Shown: positions 37,694 to 51,540 of the stretch, piece by piece
Layout: every line of letters starts with the position of its first letter
Numbering within the stretch: position 1 is the stretch's first letter
Assembly: GCF_024679095.1 (NCBI RefSeq)
Contig: NC_066512.1
Span: 14,220,039-14,284,038, forward strand
DNA: 64,000 nucleotides
From: Eriocheir sinensis
Lineage: Eukaryota > Arthropoda > Malacostraca > Decapoda > Varunidae
Reading direction: 5' to 3'
The notes under the pieces: model-generated
What the model was told of the DNA's origin: nothing
The model's input: only the letters and a program-made list of their open reading frames with translations
Databases searched by the model: none
Position numbers and translations under genes: made by a program

Positions 37694-39115
37694 GCCTCAT
37701 TTGTGAAGATTTTATTCTTAACTGGGCTTATGATGATATTAGTAGCCTCATAGACATCCAACAATTTGGCAACATGAAGCACTCCTCCACCACTTATTGC
37801 CTGGTCAACTTTCTAGATTTCATACACAGCCACCTGGACAAACGAGACACCTCCCTTGTCCTTGCTTTTGTCGAATTCAGGAAAGCATTTGACCTTGTAG
37901 ACCACACTGTTGTCATTACTAAGGCCATTGAGCTGGGGCTTCACCCTAATTTAGTATCGTGGCTGACTGATTTCCCCAGCGCACGCCAGCAAATAGTTCA
38001 CTCCCAGGGCTCTGTCTCCCCTCCTCTTGAGCTGAGGTGTGGCGTCCCGCAAGACACTAAAATGGGTCCGCTTTGCTTCTTGGTGCTCATTAACAACGCC
38101 CTCATGGACACACCGCATCGCTGGAAATATGTTGATGACAGCACCTTGGGCGTCCCCGTCAACAACAGGGATCCTGACTATGCACCTCTTCAAGCGTCGC
38201 TCGACAACCTTCAGGCATGGACGGTTGACAACAGTGCCACTATCAACCACACCAAGACCATGGTGATGCACGTTTGCACGTCCAAGAGAGATGTGCCACC
38301 TCCGCTGCTGTCTATTGGCTCACACCACCTCCAGGTTGTCCAGTCAACCAAACTACTAGGCATCACTGTGGACTACCAGCTCAACTGGAAGCTCCACGTC
38401 TCCAACACCGTCAGAGCAGCTTCCTACAAGCTGTACATGCTGCGTAGACTCAGAACGCTGGGGGCACCGGCTGCTGAGCTGTGCAGTATTTATTCATCAT
38501 TCATATTGCCAAAGCTTATGTATGCCTCCCCGGCGTGGTCATCGTCCCTTACTCTCACCCAACAACAGCAGCTTGAGAGGGTTCAAAAGAGGGCATTCAG
38601 GGTCATTTTAAGCCCTGAATACCACACCTACGACAATGCCCTGGCCACCCTGAGTCTCCCGAGGCTCTCTGACAAGCACCAGGACGCCCTCAGAAAACTC
38701 GGAATCTCCCTGCTTCACCATCCTCGCCACCGCCACCTCCTGCCATCAGACGTGCCTCCTCCCACCCGCTTCATCAGACACCACAACAAACTCAACCTAT
38801 TCAGAGCGCCGCAAACCGACCGTTACAAACGTAGCGCAGTGCCCGCGATGGTGCGGATGATAAACAACGCCCAGTGACAGTCATACCCAAAGGGCCGCGG
38901 TGGAGATTAGCACCTCGCCGCTACCCCTCTAAGTGCCCCCTTCACACCACCCTCCCTCTCCCTTATGTCTCTATTTTTAGCTCTCCCAAACCACCCCCCA
39001 CCCTCTCCCTCCCTCTAGTGTAGCCTATTTACTATTAGTTTCTTGTATTTTTAATTTGTAGATTTTCAGCCTAACGGATGCCTTACATTAATAAACCTAT
39101 TATTATTATTATTAT
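37694..39115 (+). mobile_element. LINE with YVDD catalytic box, RT to 3' end
   Basis: An uninterrupted plus frame to 38877 covers most of the RT: MKHSSTTYCLVNFLDFIHSH (37774-), VEFRKAFDLVDHTVVITKAI (37870-), LRCGVPQDTKMGPLCFLVLI (38032-; the usual QG is QD), KYVDDSTLG (38128-38154). The thumb region follows with ILPKLMYASPAWSSSLT (38503-). The catalytic box is YVDD, not FADD. The ORF stop at 38877 is followed by a 3' UTR with AATAAA at 39089 and a short (ATT)n tail. I cannot assign a clade with confidence (L2/Rex-like or Jockey group). 5' truncated at the microsatellite; otherwise the frame is open for ~390 codons, making it one of the youngest copies here. Confidence 0.9.
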
Positions 39116-39245
39116 AATTATTACACACACACTCACACACACACACACACACACACACAAACAAACAAACATACACATCATGTGCCCCCGTGTGTCCTAT
39201 CCTGGTTTCTTCCTTTCCTTACTTCCACGAGTAGCCCTGACTACC

Positions 39246-39294
<49 letters not shown>

Positions 39295-39406
39295 CGTCTC
39301 CACCAATATATATTTCTTTGGCATCACCGAGTGTGATGGCAGCTGCCCCGACCTTTCAGCAGGCTGCTGTAACGTGCACCTCTTAGGGTGTGTGTGTGAG
39401 TGTGTG

Positions 39407-39468
<62 letters not shown>
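39116..39468. repeat. (AC)n and two (GT)n microsatellites
   Basis: AC at 39123-39160, GT at 39247-39294, GT at 39395-39468, with ordinary sequence between. Confidence 0.95.
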
Positions 39469-39469
<1 letters not shown>

Positions 39470-39560
39470 TTACCTATTTGTATTTACCTGTTTGTAGTCT
39501 ACAGGGCCCGAGCTAAGCTCTAATAGTCCCGTCTCCATATCTACATTCATCCAGCCTTTC
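39466..39560 (+). repeat. dispersed repeat start (TATTTACCT.. GGGCCCGAGC)
   Basis: TATTTACCTATTTG and TATTTACCTGTTTG in tandem, then TCTACAGGGCCCGAGCTAAG. The phrase TGTATTTACCTGTTGTATT returns at the very end of the window (63979-64000). I believe this is a common decapod dispersed repeat, from memory only. Confidence 0.5.
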
Positions 39561-40470
<910 letters not shown>

Positions 40471-40640
40471 TTTTTTTTTTTTTTTTTTTTTTTTCACATC
40501 TTGGCTTGTAGTGCCGGTAGGCTTTCTTCTGGGGCCTGATGGTCGGCCCAAGCCCGTCGTGGCGCAGGCAATGTTTATAGTGGCGCCAGCTATGCTTGGC
40601 TCATGTGCCCCCCGGAACTCATTCTTGATTCACTGGACGG
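40471..40640 (-). mobile_element. SINE family 1, 5'-truncated copy
   Basis: T24 (A tail), then the complement of the SINE 3' half: GTGCCGGTAGGC, GGGGCCTGATGGTCGGCCCA, GTTTATAGTGGCGCCAGC, GGCTCATGTGCC, ending at TCATTCTTGATTC. Matches the body of the 389-716 copy. Confidence 0.88.
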
Positions 40641-41053
<413 letters not shown>

Positions 41054-41143
41054 GCTACCATACATCTTTGCCACAGAGCTACATTTAATTAATATTGTTA
41101 TTCTTACGCTGCTGTAGGTAGCGGAAAGAGCAATCCAAAATTA

Positions 41144-41433
41144 GATCAGCCGTCTCTGCGCCACTAGATCCGTCATGCCACTCCAAGTCTGCCCCGCCTT
41201 GCTCGTGTTCCCGCATTTCCCGCACTTAAAACCCCATGAAATCCACGTTGCCGTCCCGCCATTTTTAACTTTAACAAGCGATTTAATAGATCAGCCGTCT
41301 CTGCGCCACTAGATCCGTCATGCCACTCCAAGTCTGCCCCGCCTTGCTCGTGTTCCCGCATTTCCCACACTTAAAACCCCATGAAATCCACGTTGCCGTC
41401 CCGCCATTTTTAACTTTAACAAGCGATTTAAAT
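41144..41433. repeat. 145-bp tandem duplication
   Basis: GATCAGCCGTCTCTGCGCCA starts at 41144 and 41289. The two units are practically identical (one visible G/A difference: CCCGCACTT versus CCCACACTT), so the duplication is recent. A diverged relative of the first part lies at 42732-42790 (TGCGCCACTGGATCGGTCCC). Minus frames through the units encode a CGKCGN-containing peptide that I cannot identify. Confidence 0.9.
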
Positions 41434-42240
41434 TCACCTGCATGTCTCCCGTCAAGCGTGACTTTGCAACTTGGTTCAGGCGGAGCAGCGGCCGTGGCAG
41501 AGGCAGCCTTAAAGTACCACTCCGTGAATATGACATTTACTAGTTGCGCCCAGACAGTCCGTGCTCTGGGTACCTGGATGTACTTTTTCCTTAAAGAACA
41601 TAGTAAACATTTTAAACTATTTCTTTCTTTCATAGAGGTTAGGTAAAGATAAAGTTGGGAAAAAGCGCTTTACTGTGCGTTCTTTCGGCGCTCATCTTGT
41701 TTCTTTGGCCTTTGAGTCCGTGGTGAATAAGAGCTGATTACCCCGGAACACAGGGCAAGTGTGGCATTCAGTTCACCACTTTCCCATCGCCTGACTTCCA
41801 TAGGCATAATTTTGTTGAGCAACTCGAAAGTGAGGGTGAACATTTGTGGTGAAGGGGAAAGGTTATGTGCCGATTGCCCTGGCCGAAACCGAATCTGGCA
41901 TTCCTTGACCTGACGTGAAAACACAACACCAGGGTATACTAATTATTACAGTTGATTTTTTTTTTTTTGAGCTTTCCATTTCGAGATCCCACAATCAAAA
42001 TAATTATTTAAAGTAATTCGTTCCTAAATGAAAAAGGCGTAATTGAAAAGGCTTGCATAACATAAACATGCTGAAGTGCAATTTTCTTTAGTCATTATAT
42101 TTTTCTCCCCAAGCCAGTGGTGCTGCGGCGCGGGCAGACGCTGCGTCGGGGATCACGTGAGGCCTGTCGTGATTACGGCGTCGTGCGAAGGGCTGAACCC
42201 TCCCCCTAATACTGTGACCTAATGTGACCCTCCAGCAGTG
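41434..42240. other. no gene recognised
   Basis: A minus frame enters from the duplication up to 41633 but lacks a known domain. 41660-42240 has no credible exon; 42100-42200 is GC-rich. Confidence 0.4.
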
Positions 42241-42281
42241 TCTCCACTCTAGCACACACACTACTACCACCGCCACCACCA

Positions 42282-42604
42282 TGGATATGTTTTTTTTTAC
42301 AAAGCCCGCCTTGGGCTACCTCGGCAGTCTGCGCTTCTGGACAAGGTAAATAACTCTCTCTTTTAATAATATATGCTTAGCCACGGAAAGCAGCTTCCTG
42401 TAGAGTGTTTTAAGTTACATATTGACACCTTTGTTCGTTGATTATACTTGGTGTTTTTTTGTATGTTTTGAAGCGTACACCAGTGCTGCCTTCTGGACAT
42501 ATTATACACCCGATGCTTTACGCCACACCAGCGCGAAGAGCCTGCTGCTGCACCACACGCTGGCAGCCTCCGGTGCTTCATACATGTACATTATAAGTCT
42601 GAGG
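42282..42604 (+). other. possible small spliced gene, weak
   Basis: ATGGATATG at 42282 is preceded by a CCGCCACCACC context. The frame MDMFFFTKPALGYLGSLRFW ends at ACAAG|GTAAAT (42346). A second piece after TTTTGAAG (42471) contains AFWTYYTPDALRH and ends CTGAG|GTAAAT at 42602. The phases of the two pieces do not match in the hydrophobic frame, so the pairing fails as it stands. I report it only as a candidate. Confidence 0.18.
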
Positions 42605-43780
42605 TAAATTTGGCATTACTCGTACAGCATAAACAAAACTTGGCCAGACGATAATGACGAACAAAACACATCGGCCGCCGCCCTGCCTCCCGAGACGGTC
42701 GCTGCCGGAGACGATCCATAATAAGATTGCCAAACTTTGCGCCACTGGATCGGTCCCGCCACTCTGCACCTGCTCCATTGCTGCCCGGGAGTTCTCGCAT
42801 TTCCTCCTCCTCAAACTCTTTCGTCCGTTATTCTTGTTTTACACCCTCGAGTTTTTGTTAGGCGTCTATGTTTTGAATTATCCCTCAACTGTATATTCAG
42901 AGTATCCTATGAGTGTGTTTATGTACTTGTGAGGATCATGGTTGGTGTGGTGGAAGTATGAAGGCATGTATTAATATACCTGTAGAGGGCGTGAGCAGGA
43001 CACAAAGACCTACTCAAGGATTTACTAGACACATTGTAAGAGTGAATGCGACAGGAAGCGTGAATACAACTATAAGAGGAGTGAGGGAAGCGAGAGCAAG
43101 AGAAAGTATAGGTAACATATTGCTAAAGAAGGTCGAAACGCTAAGAAAACCCTTATAAATTTACACCTTAGTCCAACGTTACTGAATAACAAAATTAGCT
43201 AAGGTAAAGAATATATGAATTATTGACAACGTTCATAATGGTGCGCATCGCCTTGGCTTTCATCTCCGTCTCTTTGCTCTTCAGACCCGTACAGGAAAAC
43301 CCTGCACCTCGGCACACAGGGTTGATTGCCACACCTTAGTTACCACAATTCACCTTCACATCCTCAGGTGGTGGTGATGGCGATGGTGTTACTTGTTACG
43401 TTGATGTTGATGGTGATGATGATAAACTTGTGACGGTGGTGAGGATGTTTGTTGTTTTTGGTGTTGGTGTATCTCCTCAACCTGTTGTTACCCCTCAAAA
43501 CCCTTCCAAAGTCTTGACTTCCCTGTCATCAACCCTTCCGCCATTCCCTTCTCTCACATCTCACGCTTTATTCTCCCCTTCCTCGTTTTTTCACATTATT
43601 CTTGTTCCATCCACATTCATTTCCGACTCCTTTTTCACTCTTACTTTTCTTCCATCCTTTCCATCACATCTCTCCCTCTCTCCTCTCTTCATCACTCTCC
43701 TGCCCCTCCCTCCCTCCCCGCCGCTCCCCGCCACCACAACATCCACACTCACCGCCTTTTAGGACGTGATGCCGCTGACA
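42605..43780. other. no gene recognised
   Basis: 42700-42790 resembles the 41144 duplication unit. 43370-43440 is GATGGT-rich; 43540-43760 is pyrimidine-rich. Confidence 0.45.

Positions 43781-43831
<51 letters not shown>
43781..43831. repeat. (CT)n microsatellite
   Basis: About 25 CT units. Confidence 0.97.
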
Positions 43832-43832
<1 letters not shown>

Positions 43833-45109
43833 ATATATCCCCCTCCCCTTAAACTTTGTTTCTAGGCTTCACATGCTTCACATCATCATTAGACAATCAT
43901 CAGTTGACCGTGGAACCCTTGTAGTACGGATATGCATATTTTTATTATATACGTCACGATTATTCTTTGGTTTATGTGTGGAATCCTAAATCCACGTCCA
44001 TTAGCATATGTGAGCGTGATAATCGTATAGCAGTGATGGAGATCATGCCAAAGGCGGTAAAAGTAATAGCTTTTTGATGCTGTGGCAGGGCAGGAGGTCA
44101 CGGCGATGGTAGCAGCGGGTAAGTTCTGGCTGTGCTGGCGGGTGTCACGCTCGATACAGAGCCAAGTCGGAGGTGTGTCAGTCTCCGCTGAGCTCAGTGT
44201 GGTCTCGTCCGTGGTCACGGGAGGAGTCGCGTACCCTTCGCCACTACTTTCCAACTCGCCCACTCGCTCGCTGGCTCCCTCGCTTTTCGCTCCGGCCGCT
44301 ACATTCACTTCCTTCCGCGGCGCCGGACGGAAGTGTGGAAGTAACGACAGTAATACCTTAGAGAAAGCTACAGCGCAACACGTGAACACTCTAGAAAACT
44401 TACTTTCGGTAGGAATGCAGTGTTGTGTTTGTTAAACTTAAAAAAAAAAAAGACCCTCCTGAGAGCAGTAAGAGTCAATCTTGCGTGCATAATTCTTTTT
44501 TTACGGTAGTGTGAGAGCCTAGTCCAGTGTTGTTATTCAAGGCCTGCGACCATCCGCCCTGGACTGTGCTCGAATATTTAACGAGTATCTTCTCCTTCTC
44601 CTTCTCATCCCTATCCTCATCTTCCTTCTTCTCCTCCTCTTCATCCTTTGAAGGTGATCTCGGATACACCGACCTTCTGCGTAGACATAAAGGGGAGATA
44701 AAAGTAGAGAATATAAAAAGACGAATCTGAGAGAGAGTGGCGAGAGGAAGAATGAGGAAAAAGTGAATGTAAAGCAAGAGACTAGGACAGTCTATTTCTT
44801 GCCATTTTGTCCTTTGAGACGAGTGAAAAAGTGCAGATCGAGAGAGCAGAAAATGAAGTGGTGATAGTGAAGGGAAGGGAAGAAAAGTGAAGACAAGAGA
44901 AGAAAAGGGAAAATATGTTCAGCGAAGATAAGACATAGTGAAGGGAATAAAAGTGAACTTTAAACCTGCGGCTCCTCGTCTGCCTTCCTCAGGTAAGTCT
45001 GCATCACCTGACGGGGTTGTGTTTGCCGACCGCCGCATGAGGAGGAAAAGGAGGAGGAGGAAAACGAGGAGGAGGAGGTGTGTGGAAAGATTACCGTGGA
45101 GATATGTGC

Positions 45110-45113
<4 letters not shown>
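43832..45113. other. no gene; one promoter-like GC-rich patch
   Basis: 44150-44345 is CpG-rich with TCAGTGTGG (44197) and paired CTTCC/GGAAG ETS-like sites (44309, 44330), as in arthropod promoters, but no exon follows convincingly. 44590-44640 is TTC/TCC-rich. CTCAG|GTAAGT at 44993 is an isolated donor-like site. 45020-45080 is GGA-rich. Confidence 0.35.

Positions 45114-45183
<70 letters not shown>
45114..45183. repeat. (GA)n microsatellite
   Basis: About 35 GA units. Confidence 0.98.
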
Positions 45184-45188
<5 letters not shown>

Positions 45189-45638
45189 AACATTTGAAAC
45201 ATTTATTTATAGCTATTAGTTATACAAAATTATATATGTTATATGCATATATATATGGACAGAGCTTTAAGCTGTACAACTAAAGCTAGCCTGTCTAAAG
45301 CATAGCTTTTTAGGCAAAAAAATATATAATTTATTTGAAAATTACTGGCTGTGACAACATTAATAATGATTATAGTAAAGATGAAATGATTATGATAACT
45401 TTACATAATGATAAAGTAATAGAATCATATGTTGAGCATGCGAGATAACACAATAGAATAAACGCGTACATACATACATGCATGCACACACATATACCTA
45501 TATATACACATGCGCACGTATACATGCATACACCCATTCATATACATAAGTAAATTGCTCATATGTTGCATTAAATAATTAACATAATATTTTAAAGTAC
45601 ATACACACATGCAGATTTATAAGAAAAAAGTGAGTCAG
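45184..45638. other. AT-rich spacer, possibly LINE 3' UTR
   Basis: No coding signal. It lies directly downstream (minus strand) of the LINE ORF at 45639, so part of it is probably that element's 3' UTR. ACATACATGCATGC phrases at 45468-45540. Confidence 0.4.
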
Positions 45639-47960
45639 TTAATAGGTCATTATAATATTAGTTTTTAATCGGCTTTTGAATGTGTTGAGGGAAGGAGCTT
45701 CTTGAATTTGTGTGGGGATAGAATTCCAAATTACTGGACCCAAATAAATAGTTAAGTGTTGGAATTTTGAAAGACGATGAATAGGAAAGCTTAGATTGTC
45801 GCGGTGACGAGTACTATAATCATGAGATGGGAGGAGGTCACGCATTTCATTCTTATTTTTGTAAATGAGTGTAGCTATTTCCAGTTTAGTTATATCATCC
45901 AGTTTTAAGATTTTGGTTTCCTTGAAGAGTGGACTACTGTGTGCTAAATAGTTGCTATTAGTAATAATTCTTACAATTTTTTGAGCTGCAATCTTAGGGG
46001 GGTTAAATAGGTAGTGTATGTTGTACACCAAATGGGGTTGCAGTAGGTAATTAGTGAATAAATGTGTGCATAGTATATTGACTTTAATACATTTTGAGGC
46101 ATGAGATCCTTTATTTGATAAAGTAAAGCAATGTGTCTTCATATTTTCAGTGTAAGGTTATGTATGTGATATTTAAATGAAATGAATCATCATAATCTAC
46201 ACCAAGAAATCTCACTCTATCAGCTTTATAAATTATTTCAATATTAATTTTTAAATTAATCAAGTTAGACGCTTTTTTTATTAGTGAACAGCATAAAGCA
46301 AGTTTTCTTTGTATTAATTGTAAGTCTGTTACATAGACACCATTGGTATAGTTTTTCGAGCTCATGATTTACATTTAGTACAAGTTGATCTTGGTTTGGA
46401 CCTGTTAAGTAGAGTGTCATGTCATCAGCAAACAATATACTTTTAGCCTTAAAGAAAAGATTTGATATATCATTGATGTATATTAGAAACAGAATTGGGC
46501 CTAGAACACTTCCTTGAGGTACACCAAGCTTTACAGTGGTAGTAGATGATTTTTTGCTGCTAAATGCAGTACATTGGTATCTATCCGTTAGGTAATCTTT
46601 GAACCAAGAGAGTATTGGGCCTCTGATCCCATAGTGGTACATTTTGTTAATAAGAATCTTATGGTGTACTGTATCAAAGGCTTTAGCAAAATCTATAAAT
46701 ATGGATAAGACATGGAGTTTTTTGTCAATTGCAGAAAGTACATCATTAGAAAATACATTTAAGGCTGTAAAAGTGCTGCAGTTCCGCCTAAAACCATATT
46801 GAGAAGGGTTTAATATATTCTTAGTGTCAAGATATTCAATTAAATAAACCTTCATTAAAGTTTCAAATATTTTAGAAAAAATTGTAAGCTGAGATATTGG
46901 TCTATAATTTTTAGGGTCATCATCGGGACCAGACTTGTGGATAGGTGTAATTTTTGCAGTCTTCAACAGAGATGGAAAAGTTCCAGTTGTAACAGATTGA
47001 TTAAAAAGTATAGCCAAAGGGATTGAAATCAAATGAGAGTTTCTTTTAATAACAGAGGGTGATATACCATTAATGCCTGATTTTTTATTGTTTAATGACT
47101 TAATTACTGTCGCCAAATCAAGGTAGTAACAATAGGGCACATCGTAGAATTTGGAAAGTTACTTTTAAGATAGTCTTTCGGGTCTATATTTATATTTGGG
47201 AGTTTTCTGTCAAGTTCAGATGCAATAGTGGAAAAGTATATATTGAAGGCTTCCGATATATCTGACGGAATACTTAATACTGAATTATTATACTGCAATG
47301 ACTTGATATTGTTTGCTTTGTATATATTACCTTTTAATTCATTGATTGTTTGCCAAATCTTTTTGGTATTTCTGCGAAAATTTGTAAATATTTGGAAATA
47401 ATAGTTCCTTTTGCCAACCCTAATAATCTGAGTAAGGTAATTTCTATATTGTTTAAAGGTCTTATAAGAAACTGTTCCAAGTTTATACATTTTAAACAAG
47501 TTACATTTATGTTTGATAGATTTAAGTATTCCGCCTGTAAGCCAAGCATTATGAAGTCTTTTTGTAGTTACATATTTTGTTTTAATGGGGAAACTTTTAT
47601 TGTAACATTCATAAACTCTTTCATAGAAAAGATTAAAATTATCATTTGTATTTTCTAGATTTAGTAGTTCCTCCCAGTTTATTTTATGTAGCTCATTGGT
47701 AAATAGATTATGATTATTGGTGTTGAAGACTCTAAAATTTATCTTATGTTTGGTATTAGGTTTACATTGCTGATTGATATTAATGAATATGGGAAGATGG
47801 TCTGATATACAATAATGAAGGATTACTGATAGTGAGGGAGGTGTGAAATTGGTCCATATTCGATCTAGTAGAGAGGGTTGACCAAGCTCAGGAGTATCAG
47901 GAAATCGTGTTGGTCTTGATATGTGGGGGAAATAATTAAGTGTTTGCATACCTGGAGCAG
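45639..47960 (-). mobile_element. Jockey-group LINE, EN C-terminus through RT
   Basis: Minus strand. The endonuclease tail reads FPHISRPTRF and LLDRIWTNF, with the SDHLPIFI active-site strand near 47790. A connector follows to about 47140. The RT frame (47140-46265) has [55 protein letters not shown] and FADD (46423-46434). The thumb and C-terminus are at 46365-45639, ending WNSIPTQIQEAPSLNTFKSR. A one-base shift near 47115 separates EN and RT frames, and two more shifts lie near 46265 and 46145. The endonuclease N-terminus is missing (the minus frame above about 47960 is unrelated). The low GC differs from the CR1 copies nearby. The family resembles the (TA)n-split element at 20186. Confidence 0.9.
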
Positions 47961-48266
47961 CCAGTATGAAGAACTGGCTGGCGAAATAAATGTGTGAGTG
48001 GTAAGGTAGGCAGTCGATCAGGAGCCCACCGCAAGTACGTCTAGTCACCACGGCAGCCAGAGAGAGATAATAATATGAATCAGAGTCTCCTCAAGAGAGC
48101 CTACCGGCACTAAAGGCAGCACTTGAAAAAGTTTACTTTGGTGAGACGACAGAAATCATCTCGAACTTCAATCAGTCAATCAATCAATTGGGGGCATAAG
48201 CCGGGGGGCGCGTCGCTTCGCCCACCTTACGACACCAAGCCCGAGGGTCCCTCCTGGCGAGTCTTC
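47961..48266. other. junction DNA between two LINEs
   Basis: 48098-48120 (GCCTACCGGCACTAAAGGC) resembles the SINE family 1 3' end. A TCAATCAATCAAT stretch (48172-48190) and a GC-rich GGGGGGCGCGTCGCTTCGCC segment follow. The first ~50 codons of the frame that enters the CR1 come from here and are not CR1. Confidence 0.4.
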
Positions 48267-50626
48267 ATGCAGGCAGAAACAGATATTGATAAATCTTGGG
48301 GGGCCTTCACCACAATATTGAACAATGCCATAAGCATATGCGTACCCTATCGTAACAGACGTTCAGCTTCTAAGAAGAAACCCAAATGGTGGAATAACGA
48401 AATTCAAAATAGCCTATCTCTTAAAAAATGCGTATACAGTAGATACATACCAACTCAGAGCGAGGCTGACAAACTAGAGTTGGACAGAATTCGCCGCGAA
48501 ACCAAGAAATTAGTAAAACGAAGCAAGAAATATCTTGAAGAATATATAGCGGAAACAAGTAAATCTAATCCTAAAGAATCTTTTAGCTATGTAAATAATA
48601 AAAAGTCACTCACTTGTGGTATCGGACCGCTTGCTAATGATAATGGTAACCACACGAATGATGAAAATGAAATGGCTACAATCCTAAATAACTTTTTCGC
48701 ATCCGTATTTACCGACGAAGATTGTTTATCACCTCAACCGCCGGAGGTTAGAAGGGCCGAAAAGATGTTAAGTGGCGTGCTCATCGTAGAAAGTGACATT
48801 TTACACACAATTGAAAAGATTAAAGTAAGCAAAGCTCCTGGTCCAGACAAAATTACCCCTAGGGTCTTAAAAGAAATCAAACATCAAATTTGTAAACCGC
48901 TCTCCATCATATTCAATAAATCTTTAACAGCTGGAAAAGTTCCGTCGGATTGGAAACTTGCAAATGTCACACTAATTTTCAAAAAGGGGGACAAGTCTCA
49001 TCCAGGAAACTATCGACCAATTAGCCTGACATCTATTGTTTGTAAGTTAATGGAGACTATCATTCGCGACAATATGGTGAAATTCTTCGAAGAAAATAAT
49101 ATAATAAATAATTCGCAACATGGCTTCCGTGGTAAACGTTCGTGTTTGACTAACTTGATTTTTTTCACTATATTTTTGAGGTGTTCGATGAAAGCAGATC
49201 AGTAGATATCATATATCTGGATTTTCAAAAGGCATTTGATAAGGTCCCCCACCAACGATTGCTCAGCAAACTACTGGCGCACGGTATCTCGGGTAACATT
49301 CACAATTGGCTTGCGGACTGGCTCTCTGAGCGGAAACAGAGAGTAGTTCTAAACGATGTTACATCTAACTGGCTCGATGTCAAAAGCGGCGTACCTCAAG
49401 GATCAGTGCTTGGCCCCATGCTCTTCTTGATTTATGTTAATGATATCGATGATGGGCTCACTTGCAAAGTATCAAAATTTGCTGATGACACAAAAATTGC
49501 TAGTAAAGTAACTGCGACACTCGACGAAGAAGCTTTACAATCAGATCTAGATCGACTTGCACGTTGGGCCAATCAATGGCATATGAAATTTAACGTTGAC
49601 AAATGTAAAGTGTTGCACATCGGAAAAAATGACAATCGCGTTCGGTACGTAATGAATGGCCAACAACTTTCTGCAGTAAGTAAAGAAAAGGATCTTGCAA
49701 TCACTATATCAAGCGATTTAAAGCCCGGTCAGCATTGTTCAGAGGTAGTTAAAACTGCAAACAAATTGGTTGGCTTCATCGGACGAGTCTTTAATAATAA
49801 ATCGGAAAAAGTAATATTAAAACTGTATAATTTCTTGGTTCGACCCCGTCCAGAGTACTGTGTACAGTTTTGGTCTCCCTACTACAGAAAAGACATAGAA
49901 AAGTTGGAACGGGTCCAACGAAAAGTAACAAAGATGATTCCTAGGTTGAGAAATTTGTCATATGAACAAAGGCTTAAAGAAGTAAATTTATTCAGCCTAT
50001 CAAAACGAAGAATGCGAGGCGATCTAATAGAAGTGTTTAAAATGTTTAAAGGATTCAGTGATATTAATGCGGAAGATTACTTTACAATTGATCTATCAAA
50101 TAGAACAAGAAGAAATCACAATTTGAAGATAAGTGGTAAAAGATTTTCGTCGTACGAAGCTAAACACTTCTTCAATCGAGTTGTTAATGTTTGGAACTCT
50201 CTACCTTGTGATGTCGTTGATAGTACAACAGTTACGGCCTTCAAGAATAGATTAGACAAGTGTTTTGAATCCAACCAGCAACTGAGATATTACTCATTGT
50301 CGGAATAGCGTTAAGTTCTTTCGAATACTGGTGTCCTTGTCCGCTTTTATCACCCGGTTAGTGGTAGCAGTAATGGTAGATCTTTCCTCTTTCCTACGTA
50401 ATTTCCATGCAGTTTTTCCATGCTGCATGGTTCTTTTTCCTTTCCTGCCAGCTTTGGCTGGAGGGATGGTGGGGTGGGGAGGAGCCTTCGCCTTTGCTGT
50501 CCTTCATCTTCCACCTTTGATTAGATAGTTAGTGTAGCTTGTCACAAACAACCTCGTAAGGACCAGCAGGTCTCCTGTTGTTTGTTCTTCCTTTGTGTTT
50601 CTTTGTGTTCCTTCCTATCTTGAGCA
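48267..50626 (+). mobile_element. CR1-type LINE, least damaged copy (subfamily A)
   Basis: From TDIDKSWGAFTTILNNAI the plus frame runs through the pre-RT region (KSNPKESFSYVNNKK; SKAPGPDKITPRVLKEIKHQ at ~48825) and the RT (FKKGDKSHPGNYRPISLTSI). A single frame change occurs in a T7 run near 49165. The second frame (49181-50308) holds [50 protein letters not shown] (49474-49503) and QFWSPYYRKDIEKLERVQRK, and ends LDKCFESNQQLRYYSLSE. Apart from the T-run shift I see no stop, so ~680 codons are readable. The endonuclease is absent (5' truncation). The 3' UTR ends in tandem CTTTGTGTTTC/CTTTGTGTTCC near 50590-50620. This is the youngest-looking CR1 in the window; the homopolymer shift may even be a read error. 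Confidence 0.93.
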
Positions 50627-50985
50627 CCTCTCGGCAGGATCTATCGACTTGCTCAAGTCACGAACTTCGTGGGCATCCCCTTGGTTTCCTCCACTCAGGT
50701 TTGTCTCTTACAAAGACAACACGATGAGCAGGATCGGCTTCTGGGTAACGTGCCACGTGCCCGTATAGCCGGAGTTGGTGTTAACGAACTATTCAGGTGC
50801 TATATGTCGAATCAGTCTCACGGAGTAGTCGCCGGTTGAGCGATATCCCATGATTCTGCATAGACATTTATTACCAAAGGCATCAATCCGCCTCTGAAAG
50901 TCTCCATTTAGTGTCTATGTGTCACAGCCATAGAGTAAAACAAGAAGCACAAGGGTCTTGAAGATCCGGATATTTCTCCTTCTGC
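50627..50985 (-). mobile_element. RTE-type LINE fragment, RT C-terminus
   Basis: Minus strand, second copy of the region seen at 1392-1900. It reads, with breaks, RIFKTLVLLVLLYG, FQRRIDAFGNKCLCRIMGYR (near 50870) and RPRG-less VEETKGMPTKFVT-like sequence toward 50630. Closely follows the CR1 3' end at 50626. Confidence 0.72.
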
Positions 50986-50987
50986 AC

Positions 50988-51540
<553 letters not shown>

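Noticed and set aside
42282..42604. Two-exon small membrane protein
   Set aside because: Kept only as a very weak feature: the reading phase at the candidate splice junction does not connect the two plausible frames.
48123..48266. N-terminal extension of the 48.1 kb LINE frame
   Set aside because: Sequence before about 48267 is GC-rich junction DNA with no similarity to the other CR1 copies; the upstream ATG is fortuitous.
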